The notes below the pieces were generated by a model. That model saw nothing but the letters and a program-made list of their open reading frames with translations. It was not told the DNA's origin and did not search any database. From assembly GCF_037975245.1 (NCBI RefSeq), contig NC_092567.1:4596214-4660213 (forward strand): a stretch of DNA of 64,000 nt. Direction: 5' to 3'. This document shows, piece after piece, positions 1 to 11,399 of this stretch (the stretch's first letter is position 1; each line of letters starts with the position of its first letter). This DNA is from Apostichopus japonicus. Lineage: Eukaryota; Echinodermata; Holothuroidea; Aspidochirotida; Stichopodidae. Both the position numbers and the translations under genes were made by a program.

Positions 1-857
1 GCCTATGTAGGTTAACTATAAATGAACTGATGCTTTAACGATGCAAACTACCACAATAATTTAGAACGTAAGATTGATTTAATACTATACACAACATTTT
101 AAGTGTAGAATTTCAAAATTTCTATCAGTAATTGAGTAATATAGGTTAGATATTTGAAGTTTTCCTTGCACCAGATGGATATAGTGAACAGCGTAATTGG
201 CGATTTTATAGTGCTGGGTGAAAATGTTCAGTGCTGGGCGGAGCCAACAGACTTAGGCACCGTAGTTTATAGTGCAACTAAGTGTAATACAAGTTTACAA
301 TGTACAACACTGTAAGATGGGGCACTAATGGCAAAATATAAAGGGCATGATGGCGCAGCTTCTTTCAGCTGTGGGTTATGTCAAGCCATGCATCAGATAT
401 ACCTTGATGGCAATGAATTAAATTGTTGTCACAATTGTGCATGGTTGTATTTATTAATGTTGCAACCACTGTCACTAAAAGGGGGGGGGGGCTAGGGCAC
501 TGTTCAGTCAGTTGTAATACTGAATATATACAATATAAATTAATTTTAAGGGATGTTCCTGCAAATAAATTAAAGCTGCAAACTGTGATAAGTGTTATCA
601 CTGAGGATGCTTTGCAGGTTACACCAGAAAAATAAATTGCCCAATACCACAAACAAATTAACATGTGCTAATAGTATATGGAACTTCCTTCAAAACTGAC
701 TTCAAAGTTAAAATTTGAAAGCAAAAGCTTCCAATAGGGCAGCATCCATCAAAATCCAGTCCTATTACAGTCAAATGATATGACTCCCGAAGCTTTCAAA
801 CTCTGCTGTCAATGCTAAGTTTTGGTTCATTGTTTTTCTTCTTTTTTTTCTCAACAG

Positions 858-967
858 AAAATGGAATTGATGTGACTGCATTCGCCTTGTTGGATGAATT
901 AAGTATAAAAGAATTGATTCCTAAAGTCGGACTGAGACTGACATTTTTAAAGGGTTGGCGAGAAGAG
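858..967 (+). CDS. exon: C-terminal half of a SAM domain
   Basis: The acceptor is a pyrimidine tract ending TTCTCAACAG and the donor is GAG/GTAAGC. The first two bases complete a codon; the rest reads NGIDVTAFALLDEL, then SIKELIPKVGLRLTFLKGW, ending on REE in phase 0. The pattern of an acidic-start helix, an L-L-E/D-L-x-I-K-E-L motif, I-P-K-V-G and a basic last helix is that of helices 3-5 of a sterile alpha motif. SAM domains normally mediate homo- or hetero-oligomerisation. Confidence 0.75.
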
Positions 968-3575
968 GTAAGCTCTAAAGATGCACCTGTTTCAAATGCC
1001 TTAGGACTATAGGAGGCAACAAGAAACTTTTTTTCCACCTCAAGCATGTACATGGCATTGCCAATAAAAGCAGGGTGAAAGTTGTTCGCAGTCAAGGTAA
1101 ATGTGTGCTAACATTTAATACATTATGTGGCTACAAAAGCTTGTAAAGACTATATCTCTATAACAATTATAATGGATTGATTACAACAGATGCCTTGTGG
1201 TGAGTGAAGTCTGCCTGTTTCTTGGGGTAGCTATAACAAGAATAGTAACAATGAGGCATGGCTTAAATTATCCTTTCTCAGTTTTAGTAGGATAGATTTC
1301 TATCATCTTTTGCAGGATAGTGGTACTGTAGGTACATATTACATATTGAGTAACATCATCCAGATGAACACCTAAAGTTGTATATAACAGCATTAACAAG
1401 CCTGTCCAGTTCATTTTGCAGTCAGCATACAAGAGTAAGTGCAATAAGCCCGCACAAAGCAAAAACAATTACATAGAAGTTACTTTACAATTCATTTCTC
1501 AGCACCAGTAGCACCTGAAAATGAAGAAGAACTTGTTATGATGAATCAATGGCTTAAATACAACAAGGAACCTGAAGACCAAGTTACTGTTTTCATGGGT
1601 AAAACAGCTTTCTACCGCCAAAAGAGAATAAAAGAAAGTCTGGGGAGTGTTAACACCACCATTGCTGAGTTTTCGTGATTGTTGGACCCAGGAATGGTAA
1701 AATTCTATTAAATACTTTGCTTTTTTTTTAATGATTAATATGATTGCACCTGACACTCATTCCAGCCAAGTTAGGCATTTTCATATATTTTTTTATCTTT
1801 AAAGACAGCTGGCTATAGACAAATTTGATTTGTTTTTGTAAGGCTTAAATGAAAGTTGTGTATGTAAAATCTGCAGGTAATCTATGTTCTTACACATTGA
1901 GGGGGAATAGAAAAGCAGAATGCCAAACAGTGTTCACTGATAGTTTGTTCTCATGAAACCATTGTTACCCTGGGTTACTTTATGTATGTTGTTTGGCTGT
2001 TAATGGTCTGAAATAATTATCATTAGTTATCATTTAATCCACAAATAATTGGGTTCCACAATAACTATTTTCTAAGCTTTTTAATGTGTGAGTCTTTCCA
2101 TGTATAGCATGCAGCTGTTCCCAAAAAGAGTCATGTTCCACTGGTGACTTAAAAAAACTATTTCATTTTCATTTTAGATTGAGCAAGACTTTGCATTGCT
2201 GTATCCATCAAGATCAAACAAACTCTATCAAAGATGGGAGAAGGTGGCAAGAAAAGTTATTTTATACAGCCAACAGCTAAATTGGAGGGAGGTCCTAGGT
2301 ATGCAGAATACAAAAATTGATGACCTCACAAAGGGTAAGCCTAAATATACAAAACAAACAGACATATGTTGACTTGTTGGTTCATCAAATTAGATTCTCA
2401 TGAGCTGTAGGTACAGTAATGGTGATATTGACAGTAAAGTATGCTCACTGCTTTGTACTTAAAATACGGTTCCTGCAATTAATAGTATGCTGCCTCTCAT
2501 TGGTGATTGCTGTTCAAAAATCAAGGAATAGAGCCTTTTAATTGTTGGACAATTGGAAGAAACCTTTTAAATGGTTAATAATGAAGTCTAACATTGGGTT
2601 AAGTTTTAGGGGGACTCCAAGTCTGTGGTACTCTCACATCGGCAAGGCAATATTTCCATCTTTACATCAATCAGGCAATGTAAATGGCACATGCATGTCA
2701 GTGACAACCCTTTATCAGACTGTGTCTCTGTGAATCTGTCCATGCACATGCACCATTGTGTGTTGATATATGATCATATCTTGTGAGGTTGTTATCCTTA
2801 ATTTATTCTTGTTAATAGAAATAGGTCACCAGCCAGAGGTCAAAATCTGCAAAGTGCCTCTTCTAGAGACTATACAAAAATGTTCACTTAATGAATATTT
2901 GGAAACTTGGTTGTTTAACGTTACCAAGGGTTAGAATGTATACTGCTTCTCTCATTACTACAATGAAAGTTAAACAATGAAAGTGATTCTCATAAACAGA
3001 AAGTGAAGTTTTTTCATGAAGATGGCAAGAGTCATTTAAGAAATTTTAAAGGGTGCCTAAATATTATATTTTGTATTCTGCAGAAATTTAACTAGCCAGT
3101 TTTAAGGGGTGAATAATTAACAGTTTAACTGTTTTTATCTTCACAGAAGACACAAAGAATCTGGCCTTTTCCCTGTTAGCTATCATATTCAGAAGTGGAA
3201 GGAGTGGAAAGGGTAGAAAGGGTCACAACTCAGCAAATGATTCAGTAAACTGCTTCATTGATGTGCAACCAGTAAGTTTTTCTACATCCCCATTTGAATG
3301 CAGGGCTTAAACAGCAGGTTTGAAATAGTGACTCAAATAACTCAGACTGGGAAGCTCAGATCTCATATTTGATGTGTATATCAACCATATTCAGTGAAAG
3401 AAGTCTATCCCTTTTTTTTGGGGGGGGGGGGGGTCAAACGTTATTTGAGGTCACTGGGTAAAACTTTTGAAAGTTTTCTTGACAGCTCCAGTAAAATGGG
3501 GAGCTTAGAGGGATCTCAAAATTGTTGAAGACTGCTCATTTATATTTACATTTATATTTTATATATATATGTATA

Positions 3576-3645
<70 letters not shown>

Positions 3646-3999
3646 TATTCATAGCTACATGGTTTTTTACATTTGTGTCATTTCATGAAATTGTGGATAA
3701 CTACACTTCTTAAAATATTGCATTTTTCTTTCTTTTCATAGGAAGTGTTTGACATAGACCAATATGTAAAGACCCTCAAAGCAACAGAAACCCCACAGCC
3801 ATTTGTTGTGTGCAGGGGAAGTCGGATAACTCCATCACAAACTTATATCATCATAGAAGGGAACGCACTACCTCAGCAGTCACTCATGAAAGCTATTTAC
3901 GTATGCTTTAAGGCCATTTACATATTTGACATTGAATATCAACCAATGTGTAAGATTGCATGGCAGTTTTTGCAGGTAGTGATCTATGACTTCACTTAG
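858..3999 (+). CDS. SAM-domain gene, 3' part, six exons, one in-frame TGA
   Basis: Six exons, each between AG acceptors and GT donors, join in one frame: 858-967, 1045-1096, 1503-1696, 2178-2334, 3147-3271 and 3742-3999 (stop 3997-3999). They encode about 297 residues. Exon 1 gives the second half of a sterile alpha motif (ENGIDVTAFALLDEL, then ELIPKVGLRLTFLKGW). Later exons carry LLDPGM-IEQDFALLYPS, a tryptophan-containing YQRWEKVARKVILYS segment, CFIDVQP and a C-terminal block ending EYQPMCKIAWQFLQ. From family knowledge this order resembles the SAMD3-like, poorly characterised SAM proteins of fishes and invertebrates; their function is not established. The first half of the SAM domain and the start codon were not found, so the gene is 5'-partial here. 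A TGA at 1676-1678 interrupts exon 3 although every splice site looks intact. It may be a young pseudogene, a null allele or a sequence error. Confidence 0.72.
1503..1696 (+). pseudogene. exon of the SAM gene interrupted by TGA at 1676-1678
   Basis: The exon follows the acceptor TTCATTTCTCAG and ends CCAGGAATG/GTAAAA. The frame reads PVAPENEEELVMMNQWLKYN through YRQKRIKESLG and TIAEFS, then TGA, then LLDPGM, which continues seamlessly into IEQDFALLYPS of the next exon. Because the reading continues correctly on both sides, the stop is best explained by one C-to-T change of a CGA arginine codon. A 52-nt exon at 1045-1096 (basic linker, HVHGIANKSRVKVV) supplies the right phase between this exon and the SAM exon. 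Confidence 0.65.
2178..2334 (+). CDS. exon of the SAM gene (IEQDFALLYPS segment)
   Basis: Acceptor TTCATTTTAG, donor AAGG/GTAAGC, 157 nt, starting in phase 0 and ending one base into a codon. It reads IEQDFALLYPSRSNKLYQRW and continues to ILYSQQLNWREV and DDLTK. The F-A-L-L-Y/F-P and W-x-K-x-x-x-K-x-I-L-x-Y spacing is the conserved middle segment I associate with SAMD3-like proteins. Confidence 0.7.
3147..3271 (+). CDS. exon of the SAM gene (CFIDVQP segment)
   Basis: Acceptor TTTTTATCTTCACAG, donor CCA/GTAAGT, 125 nt. The first two bases complete the codon begun in the preceding exon. The product reads EDTKNLAFSLLAIIF, a basic glycine-rich stretch (SGRSGKGRKGH), then DSVNCFIDVQP. The exon ends in phase 0, as the next exon requires. 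Confidence 0.68.
3555..3650. repeat. (TA)n microsatellite with TG variants
   Basis: Almost uninterrupted TA dinucleotides with short GTGTGTG and ACATA variants, inside the last intron of the SAM gene. Open frames crossing it are repeat artefacts. Confidence 0.9.
3742..3999 (+). CDS. terminal exon of the SAM gene
   Basis: Acceptor TTTCTTTTCATAG, stop TAG at 3997-3999, 85 residues. It begins EVFDIDQYVKTLKATETPQP, then FVVCRGSRITPSQTYIII and a helix-rich end with SLMKAIYVCFKAIYIFDIEY and CKIAWQFLQ. The hydrophobic block ending in W-Q-F-L-Q is the usual C-terminal signature of this protein group. A candidate poly(A) signal AATAAA lies far downstream at 5308-5313, which would place the 33-bp minisatellite inside the 3' untranslated region if it is used. 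Confidence 0.72.
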   Translation, partial: EVFDIDQYVKTLKATETPQPFVVCRGSRITPSQTYIIIEGNALPQQSLMKAIYVCFKAIYIFDIEYQPMCKIAWQFLQVVIYDFT

Positions 4000-4612
4000 G
4001 CAAGCATCACAAGTTCCATTCGAAATCTGCGTGCATTCATCGCATCAGATTCAAAGTAGTTCTTTATTCCTAACTATTCATTGTATTTATATCATGCATT
4101 ACATCTTGATAGAACAAATTTAAAGTGTAAATACTGTGTAAAATTACAGATGATTTTTCTTAACTTCCATTGTTCTATTACTAAGCTTTCATGGCTTGGC
4201 GTTCAAGGAATTTGGTGAAGTACAGTATCAGTTAACTTGGTTTCATCATTCATGGTTAAGTGTTTGCCATTTTATTTCATACTGAATCAGCCAAAAATAA
4301 TTTGTTTTAATAGATTATATTCATTAACACCATCACAGTAATGTCTTACAAAATCAGTTAATATTTCGGAAAACCTGTGCAACATGTACTAACATGACAT
4401 GATGGTACCCCTAGCTTTGGTTTAGCATCACAATGATCTGGTGTTAGCTAACCAGTCTCGTTCCAACAAAACTAAAATGTAATTGAACATGCTGAAACAT
4501 AAGATATGTGTTTCCACCTGTGCTGCCTACATTTGGATTAGTTTTCTATTACTGATAGAAGATTTAATATGGAAATCAGCCTTTTGTCATCTTTTAAAGC
4601 TTATCTAGACTT

Positions 4613-5215
4613 GTGCCAATGAGTGGACGAGAGTAGCATGCTACAATAGCAATGGGTGAACGAGAGAAGTATGCTACAATAGCAATGAGTGGACGAGAGA
4701 AGCATGCTACAATAGCAATGGGTGGATGAGAGTAGCATGCTACAGTAGCAATGGGTGGATGAGAGTAGCATGCTACAATAGCAATGGGTGAACGAGAGAA
4801 GTATGCTACAATAGCAATGGGTGGATGAGAGTAGCATGCTACAATAGCAATGAGTGGATGAGAGCAGCATGCTACAGTAGCAATGGGTGGATGAGAGTAG
4901 CATGCTACAATAGCAATGGGTGGATGAGAGTAGCATGCTACAATAGCAATGGGTGGATGAGAGTAGCATGCTACAATATCAATGGGTGGATGAGAGCAGC
5001 ATGCTACAGTAGCAATGGGTGGATGAGAATAGCATGCTACAATAGCAATGGGTGGATGAGAGTAGCATGCTACAATAGCAATGGGTGGATGAGAGTAGCA
5101 TGCTACAATAGCAATGGGTGGATGAGAGAAGCATGCTACAATAGCAATGGGTGGATGACAGTTACATGTTACTATGACAATTGATTGACAGTAGTAGCAT
5201 GCTACAATAGCAGTG
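4613..5215. repeat. 33-bp minisatellite with a 12-bp palindrome in each unit
   Basis: About 17-18 tandem copies of a 33-bp unit containing GTAGCATGCTAC followed by AATAGCAATGGGTGGATGAG. GTAGCATGCTAC is its own reverse complement. Because 33 is divisible by three, every frame that avoids a stop in one unit stays open, giving periodic open frames of about 120 codons on both strands (11-residue repeats such as SNGWMRVACYN). I treat these as non-coding. Units differ by a few substitutions, with GAGAGAAG and AGCAGC variants alternating irregularly. The last copies (after about 5160) are degraded. Confidence 0.93.
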
Positions 5216-5216
5216 G

Positions 5217-8200
5217 GATGTGATAAGTGTATTTTTTCTTCATGATTTCATCTGTTTTATCTGCTTTAAATTTGTTTTGATATGCTGCTTCAAGAAAGTA
5301 GATGTTAAATAAATCATCCTACAATACACTGTGTTGTTAGATCAGTCTTTTTGGTTTGGTGTATGCTGTATTTGTTCACAATCATCCAACCTTCCATGTT
5401 CATCCCACCTATTTTAAGGTATATCATTCAACATTTTTGTGTATAGTCAGTAAAAAACGGTGAAATAGTGAAATACCTGTATTGATCATTATGAATATAT
5501 TGATTAACTATCCATTACCCAATAAAGGGAGAAAAACTGCTTAAATAATGTCGAAATATCGACCAATTAATAGCCCTATGTTGCCCAATTAGTAGTGAAG
5601 GATACCCAACCATATGATATGCGTATTCAACATTTCGCCAACAAATGATAAACATTGCCCAACAGGCCAGTTAGGTAATTTCTTAATTACTATTTATGGG
5701 TAAAATAATATGCCCAACTATGAGTAGAAACATTACCCAGCGGCATTTGGGCAAAAAATGCTCAACAGTTGGTTGGATACATACTTCCCCAGCGTTGGTT
5801 AAAAATTGGGCAAAAAAATTGACCAACTTTTTTAGAGTGTACATTGTGCATTCGACTTTGAAATTGAATTTGATTTTACCCGTTTTTGTGAAAGAGTAGG
5901 TGTACTTTGCAAAACAGAGACCTGTTATAGCGACCAGACTGGTAAGTACTATACTCCTGACTTAAGAATCAAGTCTGAATTTTTGTATCGCCTCTAATGA
6001 CTTGAATAAGTGGAGTGTTTTGTACAACTTTTAATATCTGGAAGTGTAATTTCATCTAAGAGGCACATGGCAAACATTTTTCTTGCTTGCATTATTTTAG
6101 TGCTCCACTCAGATATTGTCATAGTTGTCCCTTGAAAATGTAACCCTCTCCACCCTCCCCCCCCCCCTTCCGCAACATGCAGGTCTGAGAAATAATGTTA
6201 CAAATTGGGTAGTAGTTTATGCAAGATTACATATCCCACCAAGGGGCAAGGCTACGTACATAAACATAAGTTAGGCTAAGCCTATTCCCTAGTACTGAAA
6301 TGTTAGTGATACGCCCATGATATCATAACCGTCATCCCACGTTATTATAGCATGTGGATCTATCGTTAGGTATACATTTTTTAAGTAAAATGAGGTGGTG
6401 ATCATTTTTTTCACTAGGCTTTTAGTCATATCGCATTCAAAAGGACAGCCGGTCTAGGGGCCTAGGCTTACTATATCCAGGGTCCAGTGATTTACAATAC
6501 AGCAGCTGGACGACACTAGTAAAGTAATTATATTCCTATGTAATTGCTTCTACTATTGCTTCCTAAGAATTACCTGTGAAACTACAGTCCACTGCTACAT
6601 TTTTCACGATTTTGGCACCCAAGTGCAGCACGCGATATCACCATTTCGAGTGATTAATGTCAACTTTATCACTTTAGTTATTTCAAACACGTAGTGTTTT
6701 TATTAGCTCCGTTACTGTCTTGCCGTACAAGCAAAGCGCCACCAGTTAAATGGGTGGCTTCAGTATATGTCGCATGACGTAATTCTCCCTACTTCAATTT
6801 CTATGGGTGATGCATAACTTACGCACCAACAATTGATCACGGCGTCATATATGCTAGTGTGATTAGATTTACAGCCACCCACCCCCCCCCCCACTTCCCC
6901 ATTGAACTTCGATGTGTGTTCTGTTTTATTTGTTTATTAATTTGTTGATTATTATCAGTTCTTTGACTAATTAAACACTTAAAACTAGGAGCAATCATTA
7001 CCCCATCACTGAACTTTGTATCAATCTGATAATATCGCTTGCTTAGGATGAATTTCCACAATCTCTCAGCTGGTGGTATACCATAAACCGCGGTGTTAAT
7101 GAGACGATATATCTATTTTACTGCAAGACCACAAAATCAATCTATGAAGGGTTACATATGCCATTTATATTACTGCCAGACATCAATATTGGTCAATGTT
7201 TACGACTTTTAGAAACTGGGTCAAAGAGAGTGAAAACAAGAAAGGATTGGAATCTATGTTAAAAACAAGTCTATGAAGCAAAACTTCAACTCCACGACAT
7301 TAAATTATAAAATAAAATAGAATCGGATATCGGCAACGATGTATAATGAACATTCTCAGCAAATTTACAATTTCGTTTTCATTTTAGGGGGCAGTTTAAG
7401 GAAAACCCTGCAGACGGGTGTGACAAAGTGTTACCTAACAAAGGCCCCCAAAAATGTTAACATATATTGATAAGTATTATGACGTTGTCAATACATAGAA
7501 ACAGACATACGTGGTATCCAGTACAGTTGAAGACGAACGGGGAAGGGAAAGGACATTGTACGGGAGAAATGAATCCAGTAAGAATATAGTGGCCAGGAGT
7601 ATCGGTATCATTGATATACCAGTTTTTACCAAATTTACCAAATAAGATTCAATGAGGAAGTTCATCTCGATTTAAGGTTAATACAATGGAGGGAATCCGC
7701 AAGGAACACCCCTCCCCACCCCCACCCCCACCCGGCCCCATGCGTGCAGAGACGTCAATGATCAACACAATGGATATTGACAAGGAGAGATCCTCGTATA
7801 GGGACGAGGAGTGAAATTCGTTTCTTTAAGAAAAGAAACAAGGACAATTTAAAACCGTTAAAATTCCTGCCTGGAGATGATTCAGATATTGCCCAAAGTA
7901 CGCTATAAAATCATATAATGGTCACCAGATGCCTTATTGAGCAATGTACTTTACGATCATTTTATTATACACCCTTGAATATTTGAATGAAATGAAATCA
8001 GTTGGAAGTTTAAAATCTTTCATAAAGCACTTGTTTCTAGAAAATGTTGGGATGAACTTGAAGAGAAAGTATAAAAGGCACACATAGCGATATCAACAAT
8101 TTCATAGGGAGAATTTCTTAATCTCGACCGCAACTATACCAGAATAATGTTTTGCCGGAGAGTTACTGTATAGCCATAACCTTCTGTGTGACCTTGACGC

Positions 8201-9680
8201 AGGACAGAACAGAGTAAAAGGTTGGAATTACAAGTTAGTACACAGACTACATGTTACACAGAGATAACACTGTTGACAATATTTCTCCGATTAGTTTTCT
8301 TTTATTGCTTCCATTGACATTACAATATCAATAATTTCATCATTAGATTCTTCGATATGGACTTATGATATAGTAACAGATAAACGGGATGAATCGGTGA
8401 TTGTATCACAATGAGAGACTAGGATCGCCTAGGAACAAGTGTGTTTGTTGCAAACATTGTATATTTGTACTTACATGCAGGAATACGGAAGATACCAAGA
8501 ACAATTACAAAATAAAGGGATAACTATATCCTTGGAAATATGTAATATCATAAACAGATACTGCAACGCAGTGATTTCTTCCATATTTATATGTGAATCT
8601 GTGTTTTTATAGTTATGTAAATATATTCAGTTTTGCGGGACGGGGCTTGGGTAATATTGGTAATCTTGAGGCTTCATAATATCCAATTGGCTTCAAGCAA
8701 ATACGACAAGAACTAAATTATAATGTAGAGATCATGAATATTCATTAATCATCAAGCAGCACCAGTAATAAGAAGAAGCAAAATAACGATACAAGAAGAA
8801 TGAAAGATATGTATGGAGAGCCGATCATTGCATTTAAGGTTTATGTTAAGTATACAGACCATTATCTTCGTTACTTTTATGTTAAAATGTTACTATAATA
8901 CGTCAAAGTCACTTGTTCCTATTGTCTTCAAAGAAACACCATTAGAGATCATAATAATGGAACACAGAACTGGATTAAAAAACAAAACATGTCATTGTTA
9001 TTAATTAAAACAACGTTTTAGTATGATTTTGAGTAATACAATCAATAGTTTAACGGTAGACAGCCAGTCATTGTTACTATGATAACATTTAACAATATTC
9101 TTCTAATATTCACTGTATGACGCGTGAGTAATATCAAAGATTAATTCAGGATATAGAAAAAAGGGGGAACGAAAGAAAGCAACTAAATCTTGAAAGAAGT
9201 AAAATTAATAAACGGATGAAGCAGAATGCAATCTGATAATTAATGACTAAATATAACAATAATTAGAGCAAGTATTAGTTAGTCTTACAAATATAAATCG
9301 AAGAAAAGTATCGGAATTTAAAGAAATAAAGAAGATCTGAAATAAAATGAAACAAGTAGACTCATTTATAAGACGCAATAAAATAACAATGTAAGAACAG
9401 AATGAGAAGTATATACTATACAGAGACAATCTTTTCATTTAAGAATTACTTGATTGTACTAGATACAAAATTATGTAATGATAAAACAAGAACTGTTTAA
9501 CATTCTGCTTATAAACCTTATAAAAGATACTGTTAATGAAGCAATTATTGTACACAAAATGAAAACAAAATAAAACTTATTCAAATATACGAGTCTTGTA
9601 TCTTAACAATAATTCAAGAATCGATACCTCCAAAATCAAAAATGTTTTTTTTTTTTCATGCGTAAGTGACCTAAAGTGAC
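5217..9680. other. intergenic, no exons recognised
   Basis: AT-rich sequence without splice-bounded coding signal. At 5500-5860 the motif TTGCCCAAC and variants recur many times, suggesting an old degraded repeat. Poly-C or C-rich tracts occur near 6160, 6880 and 7710. Short open frames here have no recognisable features. Confidence 0.5.
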
Positions 9681-9688
9681 TTGCTCGT

Positions 9689-10585
9689 CCATAGCTTACC
9701 TATCATATACTAGTAAATATGATCGATAGCCTACCTATCACGTAATATCAAAATGATCGATAGCTAACCTATCACATAATACAACAATGATTGATATATA
9801 ATATGATCGATAATTTACGTATCACAACATTTTAAAATGATCAGTAACTTACATATCACATAATCATAAATATGTTTATTTTCTAACCTATCACAACATT
9901 TTAAAATGATCAGTAACTTACATATCACATAATCATAAATATGTTTATTTTCTAACCTATCACATAATATTAAAATGATCGATAGCTTACATATCACATC
10001 ATATTAAATATGATCAATTGCTTACCTATCACATAACATTACAATGATCGATAGCTTACCTATCATATAATAGTATATATGATCAATACCCTACCTATCA
10101 CATTATATTAAAATGATCGATAGCTTACATATCACATCATATTAAATATGATCAATTGCTTACCTATCACATTATATTAAAATGATCGATAGCTTACCTA
10201 TCACATACTATTAAAATGATCAAGAGCTTACATATTACATAATATCGATAGCTTACCTATCATATAATATTAAAATGATCGATAGTTTACCTACCACATA
10301 ATATTAAAATGATCGATAACTTACCTATCACATAATATTAATTATGATCAATTGCTAACCTATCACATAACATTTCAATGATCGATAACTTACCTATTAG
10401 ATGATACTACAAAGATCGATAGCTTACCTATCACATGATAGTACAGTGATCGATAGCTTACCTATCACGTAATATTAAAATGATCGATAGCTAACCTATC
10501 ATATAATATTAAAATGATCGAGAGCTTACCTATTACATACTATTACAATATTCGATAGTTTACCTAACAAATACCATATAAATGA
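9689..10585. repeat. 34-bp AT-rich satellite, about 26 copies
   Basis: Tandem units of 34 bp built around TGATCGATAGCTTACCTATC plus an AT-rich spacer of the type ACATAATATTAAAA. The unit contains GATCGAT-type palindromic cores. A 68-bp two-unit block is duplicated almost exactly at about 9824-9960, so amplification has also occurred at the dimer level. Open frames across it are periodic and not genes. Confidence 0.92.
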
Positions 10586-10939
10586 TTGTTGGGTTTGATT
10601 CTCCTTTAGTCTCACAAACAAATAGACACTTTAAAAGATTCATTAAAATGAAAAAAAAATGAAATAATAAAAATTAAACACAGAGAGCATACCATTATAT
10701 TTAATGTTTACTTTATGTACAGAACATCATCAGCGTTATGTTCATATTCAATATTGTTAAATTTTGTAAGCTCACATGATCGTATGGTCTTAACAGACAA
10801 GGCTTTATTGAGGACTATAATAACAACGGAAGGTAAGTAAAGACGATAAAATACTAACAAGAGTCCAACGGTCACTATGGTTACTTGAATAGTAGAATAA
10901 TAAAGTGTAGTAACCATCACCCAAATATCATAATATTTA

Positions 10940-11240
10940 TGCCAACATGTACCCGCTGTTAACCAAAATTGTATTCAATGTTTGGATATGATCTGATTTA
11001 AGGTTGTGGAATTATTTGCAAGTTTCAATTATTGGCACCTCCCAAGAAAATTGGCCCAACAGAATTTTGCGCTCAAATGGTTCCACACAAATTCAGGCCC
11101 AAATAATGTGTCCCAAAACGCATGTGGGTTGGTAACAAAAGTTGGGCCCTGTCAGCGTAAAAATGTGCCTGGAATTTGTTGCCCACATGTACCAGCTATT
11201 AACCAACAACTGTATACCAAGTCTGGCTACAATCTGAACA
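10940..11240. repeat. diverged duplication about 240 bp apart
   Basis: The stretch at 10940-10996 (GCCAACATGTACCCGCTGTT and onward) recurs at 11180-11237 as a diverged copy (GCCCACATGTACCAGCTATT and onward), ending ATCTGA in both. Several TTGGCCCAAC-type words lie between. A 119-codon open frame from 11006 crosses the second copy and is most likely fortuitous. Confidence 0.6.
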
Positions 11241-11399
11241 ACCCCAAAACAATAGGGCACACCTTCTTACTTACAAAACATCTACATAAAGCAAGTATGA
11301 AAGTATCCATTATTTCATTGGAAATGTACATCCATTATTTCTTTTTCAAAATGAGGATTCAATAAAATATGAATATACTACAGTAATTTGGGTATTAAT

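Noticed and set aside
1-857. First half of the SAM domain and start codon of the SAM gene
   Set aside because: I searched the plus strand for a splice-bounded exon with the missing helices and found none that fits; the open frame at 423-635 has no SAM pattern.
4601-5184. Periodic open frames on both strands with 11-residue repeats
   Set aside because: The 33-bp period keeps frames open automatically, and both strands are open at once.
9689-10585. CRISPR-like regular array
   Set aside because: Units are tandem with AT-rich degenerate spacers of near-constant sequence, in a eukaryotic genome with introns.
11006-11365. Open frame of 119 codons
   Set aside because: It crosses a diverged duplication, has no splice or domain support, and its composition is unremarkable.
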